Positions 35,772 to 44,535 are shown, counted from the stretch's first letter. The stretch is DNA of 64,000 bases from CAWCBH01 sp963793785 (GCA_963793785.1 CAWCBH010000003.1:558001-622000), one strand, 5' to 3'. Made by a program: numbers and translations. The notes: a model not told the origin generated them from the letters alone.

Positions 35772-36668
35772 CTAACCGGCGCTGTCCTGCAAGAGGACCC
35801 GAAGCTCCCGCAGCATCAGCGCCGGGGCCTCGAAAACGTCATCCCAGGTGTAGCGGCGGAACTCGTCACCGCGGGCCCGCACCAGGCGCTCGCGGCGCCG
35901 GTCCTCCTCCCAGGCGTGTCGAGAGCCATGGAAGCGATACGAGTCGAGCTCGACCACCAGTCGCCGGTCCGGCCAATGGCAATCGAGGCGGCGGCGGCCG
36001 AAGCGGGTATTGGTGGCCGGGAGTGGCAGGTCGTTGGCGCGTAAGAGGGTGAGGAAGCGGGACTCGAGCTCGGAGAGGGTGACTCGCTCGCCGCCATGCA
36101 AAACGGTCTGGAGCTTCGCGGCGCCGGGAGAGTTCGGCCGGCGGGCGAGGGTTGCCAAGATCTCGGCCGGCGTGGTGCGGAAGAGGACCGATGCCTGGTG
36201 GAAGGCGCGGGCGAGACGAGGCTGGGTAAGGGGGGCGGCGAGGTCGACCAGGGTGAGAGGCACCGTAGTGATAGGGATGCCGCGCCGGCGGGCCTTGTCC
36301 TGCCGCTCGAGGACCCGGTGTCGGCATGCCACGCCGGCAATCCGGCGCCGGGTAGGGGCGCTGACCTCCGGGGGAGGCGGCGATCCCCTGACGAGCTCCC
36401 AGAGATGCCCGGCGGCCAGCCCGCTGAGGACCGCTGCGTCGCCGCAGGCTCGAACAGCAGCAAGGTAGGAGGCGAGAAGGCTCGGCGCCGCGTGGCCGAC
36501 TCGGTAAACGCCAGGGTGGACCCTGATCAAGAAGCCGTTTCCGAGTCGTCCCGCTATCTGCCGCCGGGTGAGGCCGGCGGAAAGTAGCTGGGTACGGCTG
36601 ACGACACCATGCGACTGCGCAGCGATCTCCGCGCAGATCTCCGCCGCATTCTTATTTGGGGCACCCAT
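35772..36668 (-). CDS. AbiEi-type winged helix plus DUF559 endonuclease-like protein
   Basis: A 298-residue protein from ATG 36668 (longer upstream reading is not supported, as the homologous flank at 23.4 kb ends at the same ATG). Residues 5-60 resemble the AbiEi antitoxin N-terminal wing (SHGVVSRTQLLSAGLTRRQ, PGVYRVGHAA). The C-terminal third is DUF559/VSR-like, a PD-(D/E)XK nuclease fold: LSELESRFLTLLRANDLPL, RRRLDCHWPDRRLVVELDS, YRFHGSRHAWEEDRRRERL. Such proteins are common and multicopy in actinobacteria, and their function is unproven; a defence or toxin-antitoxin role is often suggested. Lacks an adjacent AbiEii toxin gene. Confidence 0.8.
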   Translation of the reverse strand: MGAPNKNAAEICAEIAAQSHGVVSRTQLLSAGLTRRQIAGRLGNGFLIRVHPGVYRVGHAAPSLLASYLAAVRACGDAAVLSGLAAGHLWELVRGSPPPPEVSAPTRRRIAGVACRHRVLERQDKARRRGIPITTVPLTLVDLAAPLTQPRLARAFHQASVLFRTTPAEILATLARRPNSPGAAKLQTVLHGGERVTLSELESRFLTLLRANDLPLPATNTRFGRRRLDCHWPDRRLVVELDSYRFHGSRHAWEEDRRRERLVRARGDEFRRYTWDDVFEAPALMLRELRVLLQDSAG

Positions 36669-36735
36669 ACGGTGCCCAATCGACCAAAGCCCCTGATCCG
36701 CCCCCTTACCCAGCCGCAGTTTTCGTCCCTCCTGT
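36649..36735. repeat. 5' flank of AbiEi-DUF559 gene, homologous to 23374-23460
   Basis: Contains GGGGCACCCATACGGTGCCC (inverted repeat over the start codon), AATCGACCA, CCGCCC and CTTACCCAG in the same order as the copy at 23374-23460. The ATG of the minus-strand gene is inside. It is also the upstream region of gltB. Confidence 0.6.
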
Positions 36736-36845
36736 TGCTGTCGGATCTGCGCGCCGGCGCCGCCGCAGCCGGTAAACTGCCGCCTCGCAGCTTGCAAACC
36801 CCCTCGCGCGCCCGCTCGAAGAAGGTGCGGAAATCGGGAGGTCAG

Positions 36846-39800
36846 ATGAGCGATACCCAGTCAAGGCAGCGGGAGCGTCCCGTCCGCTACTCGCCCGAGC
36901 TTCCCTGGCGACCCCGCGTGTCGCCGCCCAGCGTCGAGGACAAGGACGCCTGCGCGATCTACGCCTCGGTGCGCAAGGACGCGACGCCCAGCCACGAGCC
37001 GATCGAGCTGGCGATCGCCTCGCTGCAGAAGATGCTCCACCGGGCCGGCAACGTCGACGGCGAGGGGGACGGCTGCGGCCTGCTGCTCGACATCCCGCGC
37101 CGGATCTGGGCCGAGGAGGTCCGCGCCGGCGGCCACGACCCCTCGCTGACCCTGGACCCCGCCTTCGCGGTCGCCCATGTCTTCATCGAGCGCTCGCAGG
37201 ACCTGGAGAAGGTGCGCCACGATGCCCGCGAGCTGCTCGGGCACGGAGGCTTTCGGATCCTCGCCGAACGCGTCGGCGAGGTCGACTCGCAGGCTCTGGG
37301 CCCCACCGCGCGGGAGGAGGAACCGCACTTCTGGCAGGTCGCCGGCCTGGTTGCCGACGCCCCGCAGCGCGACCGGGTCCTGTTCGACCTGCTGATCGAG
37401 CTCGAGCGCAGCCTCGGCCTGCACGTCCCCTCCTTCTCGGCCACGACCTGCGTCTACAAGGTGATGGGGGCGCCGAAGATCCTCGGCACCTACTACCCCG
37501 ACCTTCACGACGAGCGGGCGGAGACGATCGGCTGCTTCGGCCACAACCGCTACTCGACCAACACCTGGCCGTCCTTCAAGCGCGTGCAGCCTTTCTCGGT
37601 CCTCGGCCACAACGGCGAGATCAACACGATCGAGCAGCTGCGCCAGGAAGCGCGGATGCTCGGCGTCCCGATCGAGCCCGGCTGCTCGGACTCCCAGGAC
37701 CTCAACCGCACCGTCGACACGCTGATCCGGCGCGAGGGCCTCAGCCTCGCCGAGGCGATGGAGCTGGTCGTGCCGGCGATCGTCGACGAGATCCGTTCCC
37801 TGCCCGAGCCGATGCACCGCTTCTACATGTACATGCGCCAGGCGATGGGCCCGTTTGCGCAGGGCCCGGTGGCGCTGATCGCTCGCCACGAGGACGAGTG
37901 CGTGTTCTCGGCCGACGCCCTCGGCCTGCGGCCGCTCTGGCAGGTAGAGACGGGCGCCGACTTCGTCTTTTCCTCCGAGCCGGGCGTCGTCTCGGTGCAC
38001 GAGATGGTCTCCGAGCCCAAGCCCCTCGCCCCGGGCGAGAAGGTCCTGGTGCAGATCGACCGCGAGGCCCGCCGCTCGACCCTTCACGACCACGCCGAGA
38101 TGCTGGGGATCGTCCGCGAGCGCTGGCTGGCGCGGACCGGCGCCGAGGAGGCGGGGCCCTATGACCGGGCGTTGGAGACGGGCGGACCGCTGGAGGGGAC
38201 CGACGTCCCCGGCTACTCGGACGCCGGCCCCGAGGAGCCGGTCAAGGTCTCCGACCGGGTCCTCGCCGGCTTCGGCTGGCAGCGCGACGACACCAAGCTG
38301 GTCCAGCAGATGGCGTCCAACGGGGCCGAGCCGATCGGCTCGCTGGGCTACGACGGGCCGCTGGCCGCGCTTTCGCCGGAGCGCCAGAACCTAGCCGACT
38401 ACTTCAAGGAGACGGTCGCGGTGGTGACCAACCCGGCGATCGATCGCGAGCGCGAGATCGAGCACTTCTCGACCCGGGCCGTGTTCGGGCGCCGGCCCAG
38501 CCTGCACCTCGCCGACCGCGACACCGCGACCGTGGAGACCTCGTTTCCAGTCGTCCTCGGCGGCCACCACGAGATGGCGCCGCTGTCGGATAAGACCTAT
38601 CGCCGCATCGCTCGCGAGCACAAGACCTTCCTGCTCGAGGATCTCTGGGAGGAGTTCCGCGGCCGCGCCGCGGCGATCGACACCTCGCTGCTGGAGTCCG
38701 AGACGACCGCGGGCGCGATCGAGCGCCTCAAGCAGGAGGCGGTGAAGAAGATCCGCGACGGGGCCGAGCTGCTGGTCCTCACCGACCGCACCGTCTGCGA
38801 GGGCGACCGCCGCTACCTCGATCCGCACCTTGCGGTCTCCGCCGTCGACCAGGCGCTGAAGCAGTTCCGCGTCGAGCCCGGGGAGGAGAACCTGCGCCGG
38901 CGCTGCGGGATCGTCCTGCGCTCGGCGGCGCTGCGCAACGTCCACGACGTGATGCTCGCGCTCGGCCTCGGCGCCAACGGCGTCTGCCCCTACGTGATGG
39001 TCGAGGTCGTCTGCGTCGAGGATTACGAGACCGACGTCGCCAACCTCTGCGCGGCGCTGAAGAAGGGAATCGAGAAGGTCATCTCGACGATCGGGATCCA
39101 CGAGGTGCGCGGCTACGCGCGCCAGTTCTCCTCGATCGGGATCAAGCCGGAGCTGGCGGAGATCTTCCAGACCCAGGCCTTCGCCGCCTCCGATACAGGC
39201 GGTGTCGGCTTCGCCGAGCTCGACGACGACACCAACGCGCGGGCGCGGATCCTCGCCGAGGACGGGGAGGACGCGAAGCCCGCGAAGACCTTTCGCTTCT
39301 ACCCCAAGGTCTACAAGGCCGCCGTCGCGACCGCGAACGGCTCCGGCGAGTACGCCGAGTACTCCCAGAAGGTCCGCGACCTCGAGGCGCAGAGCCCGAT
39401 CTCGATGCGCCACATCATGGGCTTAAACGGCGATCGCGAGCCGGTCGATCCGGCCGGCGTCGACGCTTCGGTCGGCCATCACGACTACCCGATCGTGATC
39501 AGCTCGATGAGCTTCGGTTCCCAGTCCGAGCCCGCCTTCCGCGCCTACGCGGAGGCAGGTAAGCGGATCAACATCCTCTGCATCAACGGCGAGGGCGGGG
39601 AGATCCAGGACATGTACGGCCGCTACCGCAAGTGGCGCGGGCAGCAGGTCGCCTCGGGCCGGTTCGGCGTCTCGGCGGAGATGCTCAACTCCTCCTACGT
39701 GGCCGAGATCAAGATCGGCCAGGGCGCCAAGCCCGGTGAGGGCGGGCATCTGCCCGGCAAGAAGGTCTCCGAGAAGGTCGCGGCGGCGCGCAACGCCTCC

Positions 39801-41516
39801 CCCGGAACCGACCTGATCTCGCCCTCCAACAACCACGACCTCTATTCGATCGAGGACCTGGCCGAGCTGATCGACGAGCTGAAGACCGTCAATCCCGACC
39901 TGCGCGTCTCGGTCAAGGTACCGGTGGTTCCCAACATCGGCACGATCGGGCTGGGAATCGCCAAGGCCGGCGCCGACATCATCACCTTGTCGGGCTTCGA
40001 GGGCGGCACCGGCGCCGCCCGCCAGCACGCCCTGCGCCACGTCGGCTTGCCGTCGGACATCGGCACCCGGGCCGTGCACCGGGCGCTGATGGAGGCCGGG
40101 ATCCGCAACCGGGTCGAGATCTGGGCCGACGGCGGTTACCGCCACGGCCACGACGTCGTGAAGCTGCACTGCATGGGCGCCAACCGGGTCGCCTTCGGGA
40201 CCCTGGCGATGGTCTCGCTCGGTTGCACGATCTGCCGCGGCTGCCAGCTCGACACCTGCCACGTCGGCATCGCGACCCAGATCGAGACCACCGAGCAGGC
40301 CCAGGAGCACGGGCTGAAGAAGTTCACCCCGCAGGAGGTCGAGACCGCGGCCTCCAACTGCGCCCGCTTCTTCGCCGCGATGGGCGAGGAGGTGAAGGAG
40401 GTCGTCGCCTCGCTCGGCTATGACCGCGCCCAAGACCTGGTCGGCCGCTACGACCTGCTCGAGCAGACCTCACACCAGCAGCAGATCGACCTGGCGGAGC
40501 TGATCACGCCGCTGGAGGAGTACCTGGACCTGGAGCCCATCGACCTGCCGGTCGCCGAGGAGGAGCTGGTCGAGGCGCGGGCCGAGGCGGGGCTGGTGCG
40601 GGCGCGGCCGATCCGCATGGAGCCCAAGCTCGCCTCCGCCCAGATTGCCTCCTTCGCCGACGACGTCTGCTCCGGCAAGGTGGTGCACTCGGACTTCCCA
40701 CGGCCCACCGACGCCAACGACCGCGTTCTCGGCGCCGAGCTGTCGGGTGCGATCTCGCGCGGCCGCATCTACGGCGATGCGCCGGAGGCGTCTGACGACG
40801 TGCTCGCCGAGCTGACCTTCAACGGCGGCTCGGTGGCCGGCCAGGGGTTCGGCGCCTTCAACGCCTACGGCGTCGCGATCCGCGTCGAGGGCGGCGCCCA
40901 GGACGGGGTCGGCAAAGCGATGCTCGGCGGCACGGTGTCGATCCTCAAGGGCACCGGCGCCAAGGGGGAGCGGGTCAACGGCTCGGTCGGAAAGTCGTTT
41001 GCCTACGGTGCTCAGCGGGGGCGGCTCTTCGTCCAGGGCTCCGCCGATTCGCGCTTCTGCATCCGGCTCTCCGGCGCCGACGTGGTCCTGGGAGGCGAGC
41101 CCGAGCAGGAGATCGACGACAGCCGCGGCTGCATCGTCGATCGCGCCAACGCCAAGGGCTTTGCCTTCGAGTACATGACCTCGGGCCGCGCGATCGTGCT
41201 CGGGGACATCGGCCCCTGGGCGTGTGCCGGGATGACCGGCGGGAGGGTCTACGTGCGCGTCGACGCATTCGGGATCGACCGCGACGCGATCGAAGCCCGC
41301 CTCGGCGAGGGGGCGCTGGTCGAGCTGAGCGAGATCGACGCCGAGGGAATGCTCGACATCCAAGATCTGCTCGGCCATTACGCGGGCGAGCTGCGCGCCA
41401 CGGGCCAGGACCAGGAGGCGGAGCGGATGCTCGGCCTCGCCGCGTCCGCGCAGGACAACTTCCTGATGGTCGTCCCGCACAAGGTCCAGGCCGACCCCTC
41501 GATCTCGACCGAGTAG
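36846..41516 (+). CDS. gltB: Glutamate synthase large subunit
   Basis: A 1556-residue enzyme that transfers the amide of glutamine to 2-oxoglutarate. The ATG at 36846 has GGGAGG upstream. Cys36 (DKDACAIYASV) is the class II amidotransferase nucleophile, exposed after removal of a 35-residue propeptide; the domain runs to about 440 (CFGHNRYSTNTWPSF, LGHNGEINTIEQLRQEA). A central domain precedes the FMN-binding synthase barrel (about 870-1230) with GQGAKPGEGGHLPGKKVS and the 3Fe-4S cysteines CTICRGCQLDTCHVG (about 1128). The C-terminal GXGXG beta-helix is about 1290-1540. The small subunit gltD is not adjacent. Confidence 0.95.
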   Translation: MSDTQSRQRERPVRYSPELPWRPRVSPPSVEDKDACAIYASVRKDATPSHEPIELAIASLQKMLHRAGNVDGEGDGCGLLLDIPRRIWAEEVRAGGHDPSLTLDPAFAVAHVFIERSQDLEKVRHDARELLGHGGFRILAERVGEVDSQALGPTAREEEPHFWQVAGLVADAPQRDRVLFDLLIELERSLGLHVPSFSATTCVYKVMGAPKILGTYYPDLHDERAETIGCFGHNRYSTNTWPSFKRVQPFSVLGHNGEINTIEQLRQEARMLGVPIEPGCSDSQDLNRTVDTLIRREGLSLAEAMELVVPAIVDEIRSLPEPMHRFYMYMRQAMGPFAQGPVALIARHEDECVFSADALGLRPLWQVETGADFVFSSEPGVVSVHEMVSEPKPLAPGEKVLVQIDREARRSTLHDHAEMLGIVRERWLARTGAEEAGPYDRALETGGPLEGTDVPGYSDAGPEEPVKVSDRVLAGFGWQRDDTKLVQQMASNGAEPIGSLGYDGPLAALSPERQNLADYFKETVAVVTNPAIDREREIEHFSTRAVFGRRPSLHLADRDTATVETSFPVVLGGHHEMAPLSDKTYRRIAREHKTFLLEDLWEEFRGRAAAIDTSLLESETTAGAIERLKQEAVKKIRDGAELLVLTDRTVCEGDRRYLDPHLAVSAVDQALKQFRVEPGEENLRRRCGIVLRSAALRNVHDVMLALGLGANGVCPYVMVEVVCVEDYETDVANLCAALKKGIEKVISTIGIHEVRGYARQFSSIGIKPELAEIFQTQAFAASDTGGVGFAELDDDTNARARILAEDGEDAKPAKTFRFYPKVYKAAVATANGSGEYAEYSQKVRDLEAQSPISMRHIMGLNGDREPVDPAGVDASVGHHDYPIVISSMSFGSQSEPAFRAYAEAGKRINILCINGEGGEIQDMYGRYRKWRGQQVASGRFGVSAEMLNSSYVAEIKIGQGAKPGEGGHLPGKKVSEKVAAARNASPGTDLISPSNNHDLYSIEDLAELIDELKTVNPDLRVSVKVPVVPNIGTIGLGIAKAGADIITLSGFEGGTGAARQHALRHVGLPSDIGTRAVHRALMEAGIRNRVEIWADGGYRHGHDVVKLHCMGANRVAFGTLAMVSLGCTICRGCQLDTCHVGIATQIETTEQAQEHGLKKFTPQEVETAASNCARFFAAMGEEVKEVVASLGYDRAQDLVGRYDLLEQTSHQQQIDLAELITPLEEYLDLEPIDLPVAEEELVEARAEAGLVRARPIRMEPKLASAQIASFADDVCSGKVVHSDFPRPTDANDRVLGAELSGAISRGRIYGDAPEASDDVLAELTFNGGSVAGQGFGAFNAYGVAIRVEGGAQDGVGKAMLGGTVSILKGTGAKGERVNGSVGKSFAYGAQRGRLFVQGSADSRFCIRLSGADVVLGGEPEQEIDDSRGCIVDRANAKGFAFEYMTSGRAIVLGDIGPWACAGMTGGRVYVRVDAFGIDRDAIEARLGEGALVELSEIDAEGMLDIQDLLGHYAGELRATGQDQEAERMLGLAASAQDNFLMVVPHKVQADPSISTE

Positions 41517-41527
41517 CTCCGGCCCCG

Positions 41528-42280
41528 CTATTCGCTGAGGCGGTCGCCGATCTCGCGCACGTCGTGGAGCAGATCGTCGAGCATCCGCTCCAGGTCGGCC
41601 CGGATCCGGTCGCCGGCCAGGGTCCGGCTCTGCTCGATCGCCTCGTTCAGCTCTCGCTGCGCCTCGCCGGCCAGCTCCTGCGCCTCCTCGCGCTGCTTCT
41701 CGCCGTCGGCTTTCAGGGTTGCGAGCGCCTGATCGACGCGGCGCGTGATCCGGATCTCGGTCTCCTGCGCGAGCCGCTCGGTCTGCCGCGCGGCCCGATC
41801 GGCCGCCTCCTGCTGGCGAGCCGCGTAGGCGAGGCGGGCGACCGCTTCGTCGGTGTCGGCGCGCAGGCGCCGCCGCGCTTCCTCTTCGCCGGCGCGGATC
41901 CGATCCAGGGTTGACCCTTCGGCGCGGGAGAGCTTGTCGGCCAGGCGCAGCTCGGCCTTGCGGACCCGCTTCTTGATCTGGCGTCGCGCCTGGCGCAGAT
42001 CGTCGCTGCGACGGGTCTCCAGCTTTTCGACCCGCTCCCGGACCTCGGTCCGCAGGTCGCCGAACAGCTCTTCGAGGCGCTGGCGCAGGTCGCGCTCTAC
42101 ATGCCCCAGCCGCGTTGCCCACGCCTCGGCCTCGCGGGCCTGCTCGGCGGCGAGGGATTCCTCCATGCCCCGTTGAACCTGCGCCAGCTCCTCATGTAGG
42201 CGGTGGCGCCATTCGCCGGGCAGGACGTTGGCGCCCTCCGGCCCTCTGCCCTCGGGATCTCGTTCGGAGTCGTCTGCCAC
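41528..42280 (-). CDS. Long coiled-coil protein
   Basis: A 250-residue protein almost wholly charged helix, rich in Arg, Glu, Ala and Gln with no Cys and few aromatic residues: LHEELAQVQRGMEESLAAE, RLEELFGDLRTEVRERVEK, RIRAGEEEARRRLRADTDE. Heptad-like spacing runs from about residue 25 to 245. No membrane helix. Could be a structural or division-associated protein, but the composition alone does not tell. Follows gltB convergently with 11 bases between stops. Confidence 0.8.
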   Translation of the reverse strand: MADDSERDPEGRGPEGANVLPGEWRHRLHEELAQVQRGMEESLAAEQAREAEAWATRLGHVERDLRQRLEELFGDLRTEVRERVEKLETRRSDDLRQARRQIKKRVRKAELRLADKLSRAEGSTLDRIRAGEEEARRRLRADTDEAVARLAYAARQQEAADRAARQTERLAQETEIRITRRVDQALATLKADGEKQREEAQELAGEAQRELNEAIEQSRTLAGDRIRADLERMLDDLLHDVREIGDRLSE

Positions 42281-42358
42281 GTGCGCAGGGTGAACTGGAG
42301 GTCGCGGACCCGGCCATGCTAGGGCCGCGATAGGCGGAAGATTCCGGCTCCGGGAGGG

Positions 42359-42916
42359 TCAGGCTTCGAGCAGGAAGAGCCGGTAGCGGCCGATCGCCAG
42401 CTCGTCGCCGTCCTCGAGGCCGGCCCATTCGACCAACTCGCCGTTGAGGAAGATCCCGTTCAGGCTTCGATCGTCGAGGACCCGTAGCGACTCCCCGGGC
42501 TCCCATACGAGCTGCGCGTGCCGGCGCGAGACGGTCGGGTCGTCGAGGCGTACGTCGGCGGTGGCGCTGCGGCCGATCCGGTTCCAGCCCGGCTCCAGCT
42601 CGATCACGATCGGGGTCTCGTCGCGGTAGGCGAGGTACATCCCCGGCTCGCCGAGCTGCTGGCGAACCTCGTCGAGCCACTCGCCGCCGCTGTCGGCGGG
42701 CTGCGGAGCGTCGAACTCGACCGTGTGCCCGAAGCCCTGCTCTGACGGCTGGTCGAACATCGAGGAGCGGCGAAACTCGGATTCACCGCAGCGCGGGCAC
42801 TCGGGGAGCTCGTCCAGTGCCTCCAGAGATACCTGGGACCCGCAATGGACGCAGGAAAAGGTCCCCAGCCCCGGCGCTGCGCCAGTTTCGTGAACCTTTG
42901 GTGCCGCGCTGATCAA
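42359..42916 (-). CDS. FHA-domain protein with N-terminal zinc ribbon
   Basis: A 185-residue protein from a TTG start preceded by AAAGGAG. Residues 20-48 are a zinc ribbon (CVHCG ... CPRCG). Residues 95-182 are a forkhead-associated domain: WNRIGRSATADVRLDDPTV, SRRHAQLVWEPG, RVLDDRSLNGIFLNGELV with the expected Arg, Ser, His and Asn for phosphothreonine binding. It reads out Ser/Thr phosphorylation, though no kinase gene is in the window. An NG/FHA pair with the CxxC protein upstream seems plausible. Confidence 0.87.
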   Translation of the reverse strand: MISAAPKVHETGAAPGLGTFSCVHCGSQVSLEALDELPECPRCGESEFRRSSMFDQPSEQGFGHTVEFDAPQPADSGGEWLDEVRQQLGEPGMYLAYRDETPIVIELEPGWNRIGRSATADVRLDDPTVSRRHAQLVWEPGESLRVLDDRSLNGIFLNGELVEWAGLEDGDELAIGRYRLFLLEA

Positions 42917-43008
42917 GAACCCGCTCCTTTCAAGCGCAGATCGATCCTAGCGGCGCTGCGCCGGAATGGCCTCGAAGAACGTGATGATTTGGACACGTTG
43001 TCCAGCAA

Positions 43009-43275
43009 TTAGCGGAGAAAACCCGCCGTCGCCGGCTGTTCGATCCTGCTCTCGCCCGGCTCGACGGGGTGCGGGAAGATGCGCTGGACAGATTCGGCGC
43101 CGGCGGCGCTGCGGACCCGGTCGCGGCGCAGCGGCTCGCCCAAGGCGATCGCACGGGGCTTGCGCAGGCAGAGGTCGCAGACGAGCGATTCGGATTCGCC
43201 GCCCGCGATCACGGTGACCTCCTCGCCGATCAGCGGTACCCGCGCGCAGACCGCGCATGGGGCGAACTCTTCCAT
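43009..43275 (-). CDS. Small CxxC zinc-binding protein
   Basis: An 88-residue protein from ATG 43275. CAVCARVPLIGEEV and VCDLCLRKPRAIALGEP supply two CxxC pairs, so it probably binds one zinc ion. The rest is low in structure. The longer upstream reading would cross the double-hairpin repeat and is rejected. It is close to the FHA gene in the same direction (about 90 bases apart) and may belong with it. No catalytic motif. Confidence 0.65.
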   Translation of the reverse strand: MEEFAPCAVCARVPLIGEEVTVIAGGESESLVCDLCLRKPRAIALGEPLRRDRVRSAAGAESVQRIFPHPVEPGESRIEQPATAGFLR

Positions 43276-43331
43276 GCGACCTGCTTCGGCGCCGGCGCCG
43301 GCCCTCCTTCCGCTACCGCGGTCATAGACCA

Positions 43332-43385
43332 TTGCGGCGCCTTCGGCGCCTGACCTGCCTCTGCCGCCTGCATACGCAGTCGGCC
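43332..43385 (+). repeat. Double-hairpin intergenic repeat, copy A
   Basis: TTGCGGCGCCTTCGGCGCC gives a 6-bp stem with a TTC loop; TGACCTGCC links to a 9-bp stem with one mismatch (GCCGCCTGC/GCAGTCGGC). It ends 19 bases before the SRPBCC ATG at 43405, with a CATACACT -10-like box between. Confidence 0.8.
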
Positions 43386-43404
43386 CCATACACTCGGGCC
43401 CCCG

Positions 43405-43914
43405 ATGGGCCCGGTCTCAGCTTCCGTGCAGGTGGACGCGTCGCGCGAGCGTGTATTCGACTTTCTCGCCGACCTCGGCAACCGCCCGGCCTTCACCGCC
43501 GGTCTGATCTCCGACTTCCGGCTGTTCAGGATCGAGTCGGCCGGCGTCGGCGCCGGAGCCCGGTTTCGCTTCCATGCCCGGCCGCGGGCCTGGGTCGACA
43601 CGACGATCGTCGGGCTCTCGCGACCGCACCGGATCTCCGAGCGGGGTCGAGGCGGGCGCTCGAATCGTGTCCTCGGCGCGACCGAATGGGAGCTGCTCGA
43701 GGGACCGGGCCCGATGACGACGGTCCGAGTCGTCTATTGGACCGAGTCGAGCCATCCGGCCGACAGGCTGAAAGAGACTTTCGCTGCCGGCGGCTCCTAC
43801 GAGCGGGGCTGGGGAGCGGCGCTGCGCCAGCTTCGCGAGCTGCTCGAGTCGGGCGCCGATTCCGCCCGGGTAGAGGTCGCCGGCGGCAATCGGGTCGCGA
43901 CGGGCATTCCCTGA
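43405..43914 (+). CDS. SRPBCC family protein
   Basis: A 169-residue START-like protein: VSASVQVDASRERVFDFLA, DLGNRPAFTAGLISDFRLF, GAGARFRFHARPRAWVDTT and ATEWELLEGPGPMTTVRVV. Ligand unknown. Probably transcribed leaderless from the box just after repeat A, since no ribosome site precedes the ATG. Confidence 0.83.
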   Translation: MGPVSASVQVDASRERVFDFLADLGNRPAFTAGLISDFRLFRIESAGVGAGARFRFHARPRAWVDTTIVGLSRPHRISERGRGGRSNRVLGATEWELLEGPGPMTTVRVVYWTESSHPADRLKETFAAGGSYERGWGAALRQLRELLESGADSARVEVAGGNRVATGIP

Positions 43915-43919
43915 ACCAC

Positions 43920-43971
43920 TTGCGGCGCTTCGCGCCTGACCTGCCAGTGCCGGCTGCCTACGCAGCCGGCC
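43920..43971 (+). repeat. Double-hairpin intergenic repeat, copy B
   Basis: TTGCGGCGCTTCGCGCC forms a 5-bp stem with the same TTC loop; relative to copy A one pair has been lost from both arms together. TGACCTGCC leads to a perfect 9-bp stem GCCGGCTGC/GCAGCCGGC. It ends 18 bases before the ATG at 43990 with AATAAACT between. Confidence 0.8.
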
Positions 43972-43989
43972 AATAAACTCTTGCCGCCG

Positions 43990-44535
43990 ATGAGCCGAGG
44001 TCGCCGATTCTCCGTTGTGCTGGTCGCCGCGCTGGCGTCCTTTCTGGCCGTGCTTGCCCTTGCGGCCTGCGGGGAGGAGGAGAAGGAGGTCTTCGAGGGC
44101 GAGCCGGTCGAGCTCGGCGAGCTGGAGTGGAACGTCCTCTTCTCGCGCTTCCTCAACATCGACGACGTCGAGGATCGCGAGTACCTGGTCGGGCTGCCGG
44201 AGCCCCCCGCCGATGCCGCCTACCTCGGTGTCTTCGTCGAGGTTGCAAACGAGGACGAGGACAGCGCCCACCCACTCCCGGAGGTCCTCAACGTCATCGA
44301 CACTGAGCACAAGGTCTATGAGTCGATCCCCAGCGAGAGCCTCTACGCACTGCGGCTGGGCACCGAGGTCGGCCCCGAGGATCAGGTGCCGACCGTCGAC
44401 TCGACCGCGCAGGTGGGCCCGATCAAGGGCTCGATGATCCTCTTCCTGATCCCCGACGAAGCTGCCGAGAACCGGCCTCTGGAGCTCGAAATTCCGGGCC
44501 AAGATGGCCCTGCGACGGTCGAGCTCGATCTCTAG
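43990..44535 (+). CDS. Secreted lipoprotein of unknown function
   Basis: A 181-residue protein with a lipoprotein signal (MSRGRRFSVVLVAALASFL, lipobox ALAACGEEE). The mature domain (VELGELEWNVLFSRFLNID, AAYLGVFVEVANEDEDSAH, VGPIKGSMILFLIPDEAAE) has the immunoglobulin-like beta pattern of DUF4352-type proteins, usually small extracytoplasmic binding modules. Function unknown. The last 32 bases overlap the next gene's start. Confidence 0.8.
   Translation: MSRGRRFSVVLVAALASFLAVLALAACGEEEKEVFEGEPVELGELEWNVLFSRFLNIDDVEDREYLVGLPEPPADAAYLGVFVEVANEDEDSAHPLPEVLNVIDTEHKVYESIPSESLYALRLGTEVGPEDQVPTVDSTAQVGPIKGSMILFLIPDEAAENRPLELEIPGQDGPATVELDL

Noticed and set aside
36669..36845. Riboswitch or leader before gltB
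   Set aside because: The 177 bases hold the AbiEi gene flank and a ribosome site, but I see no recognised aptamer pattern.
43276..43389. N-terminal extension of the small CxxC protein across repeat A
   Set aside because: The extra 38 residues would come from the structured repeat and are Gly/Arg-rich; MEEFAPCAVC is a better start.
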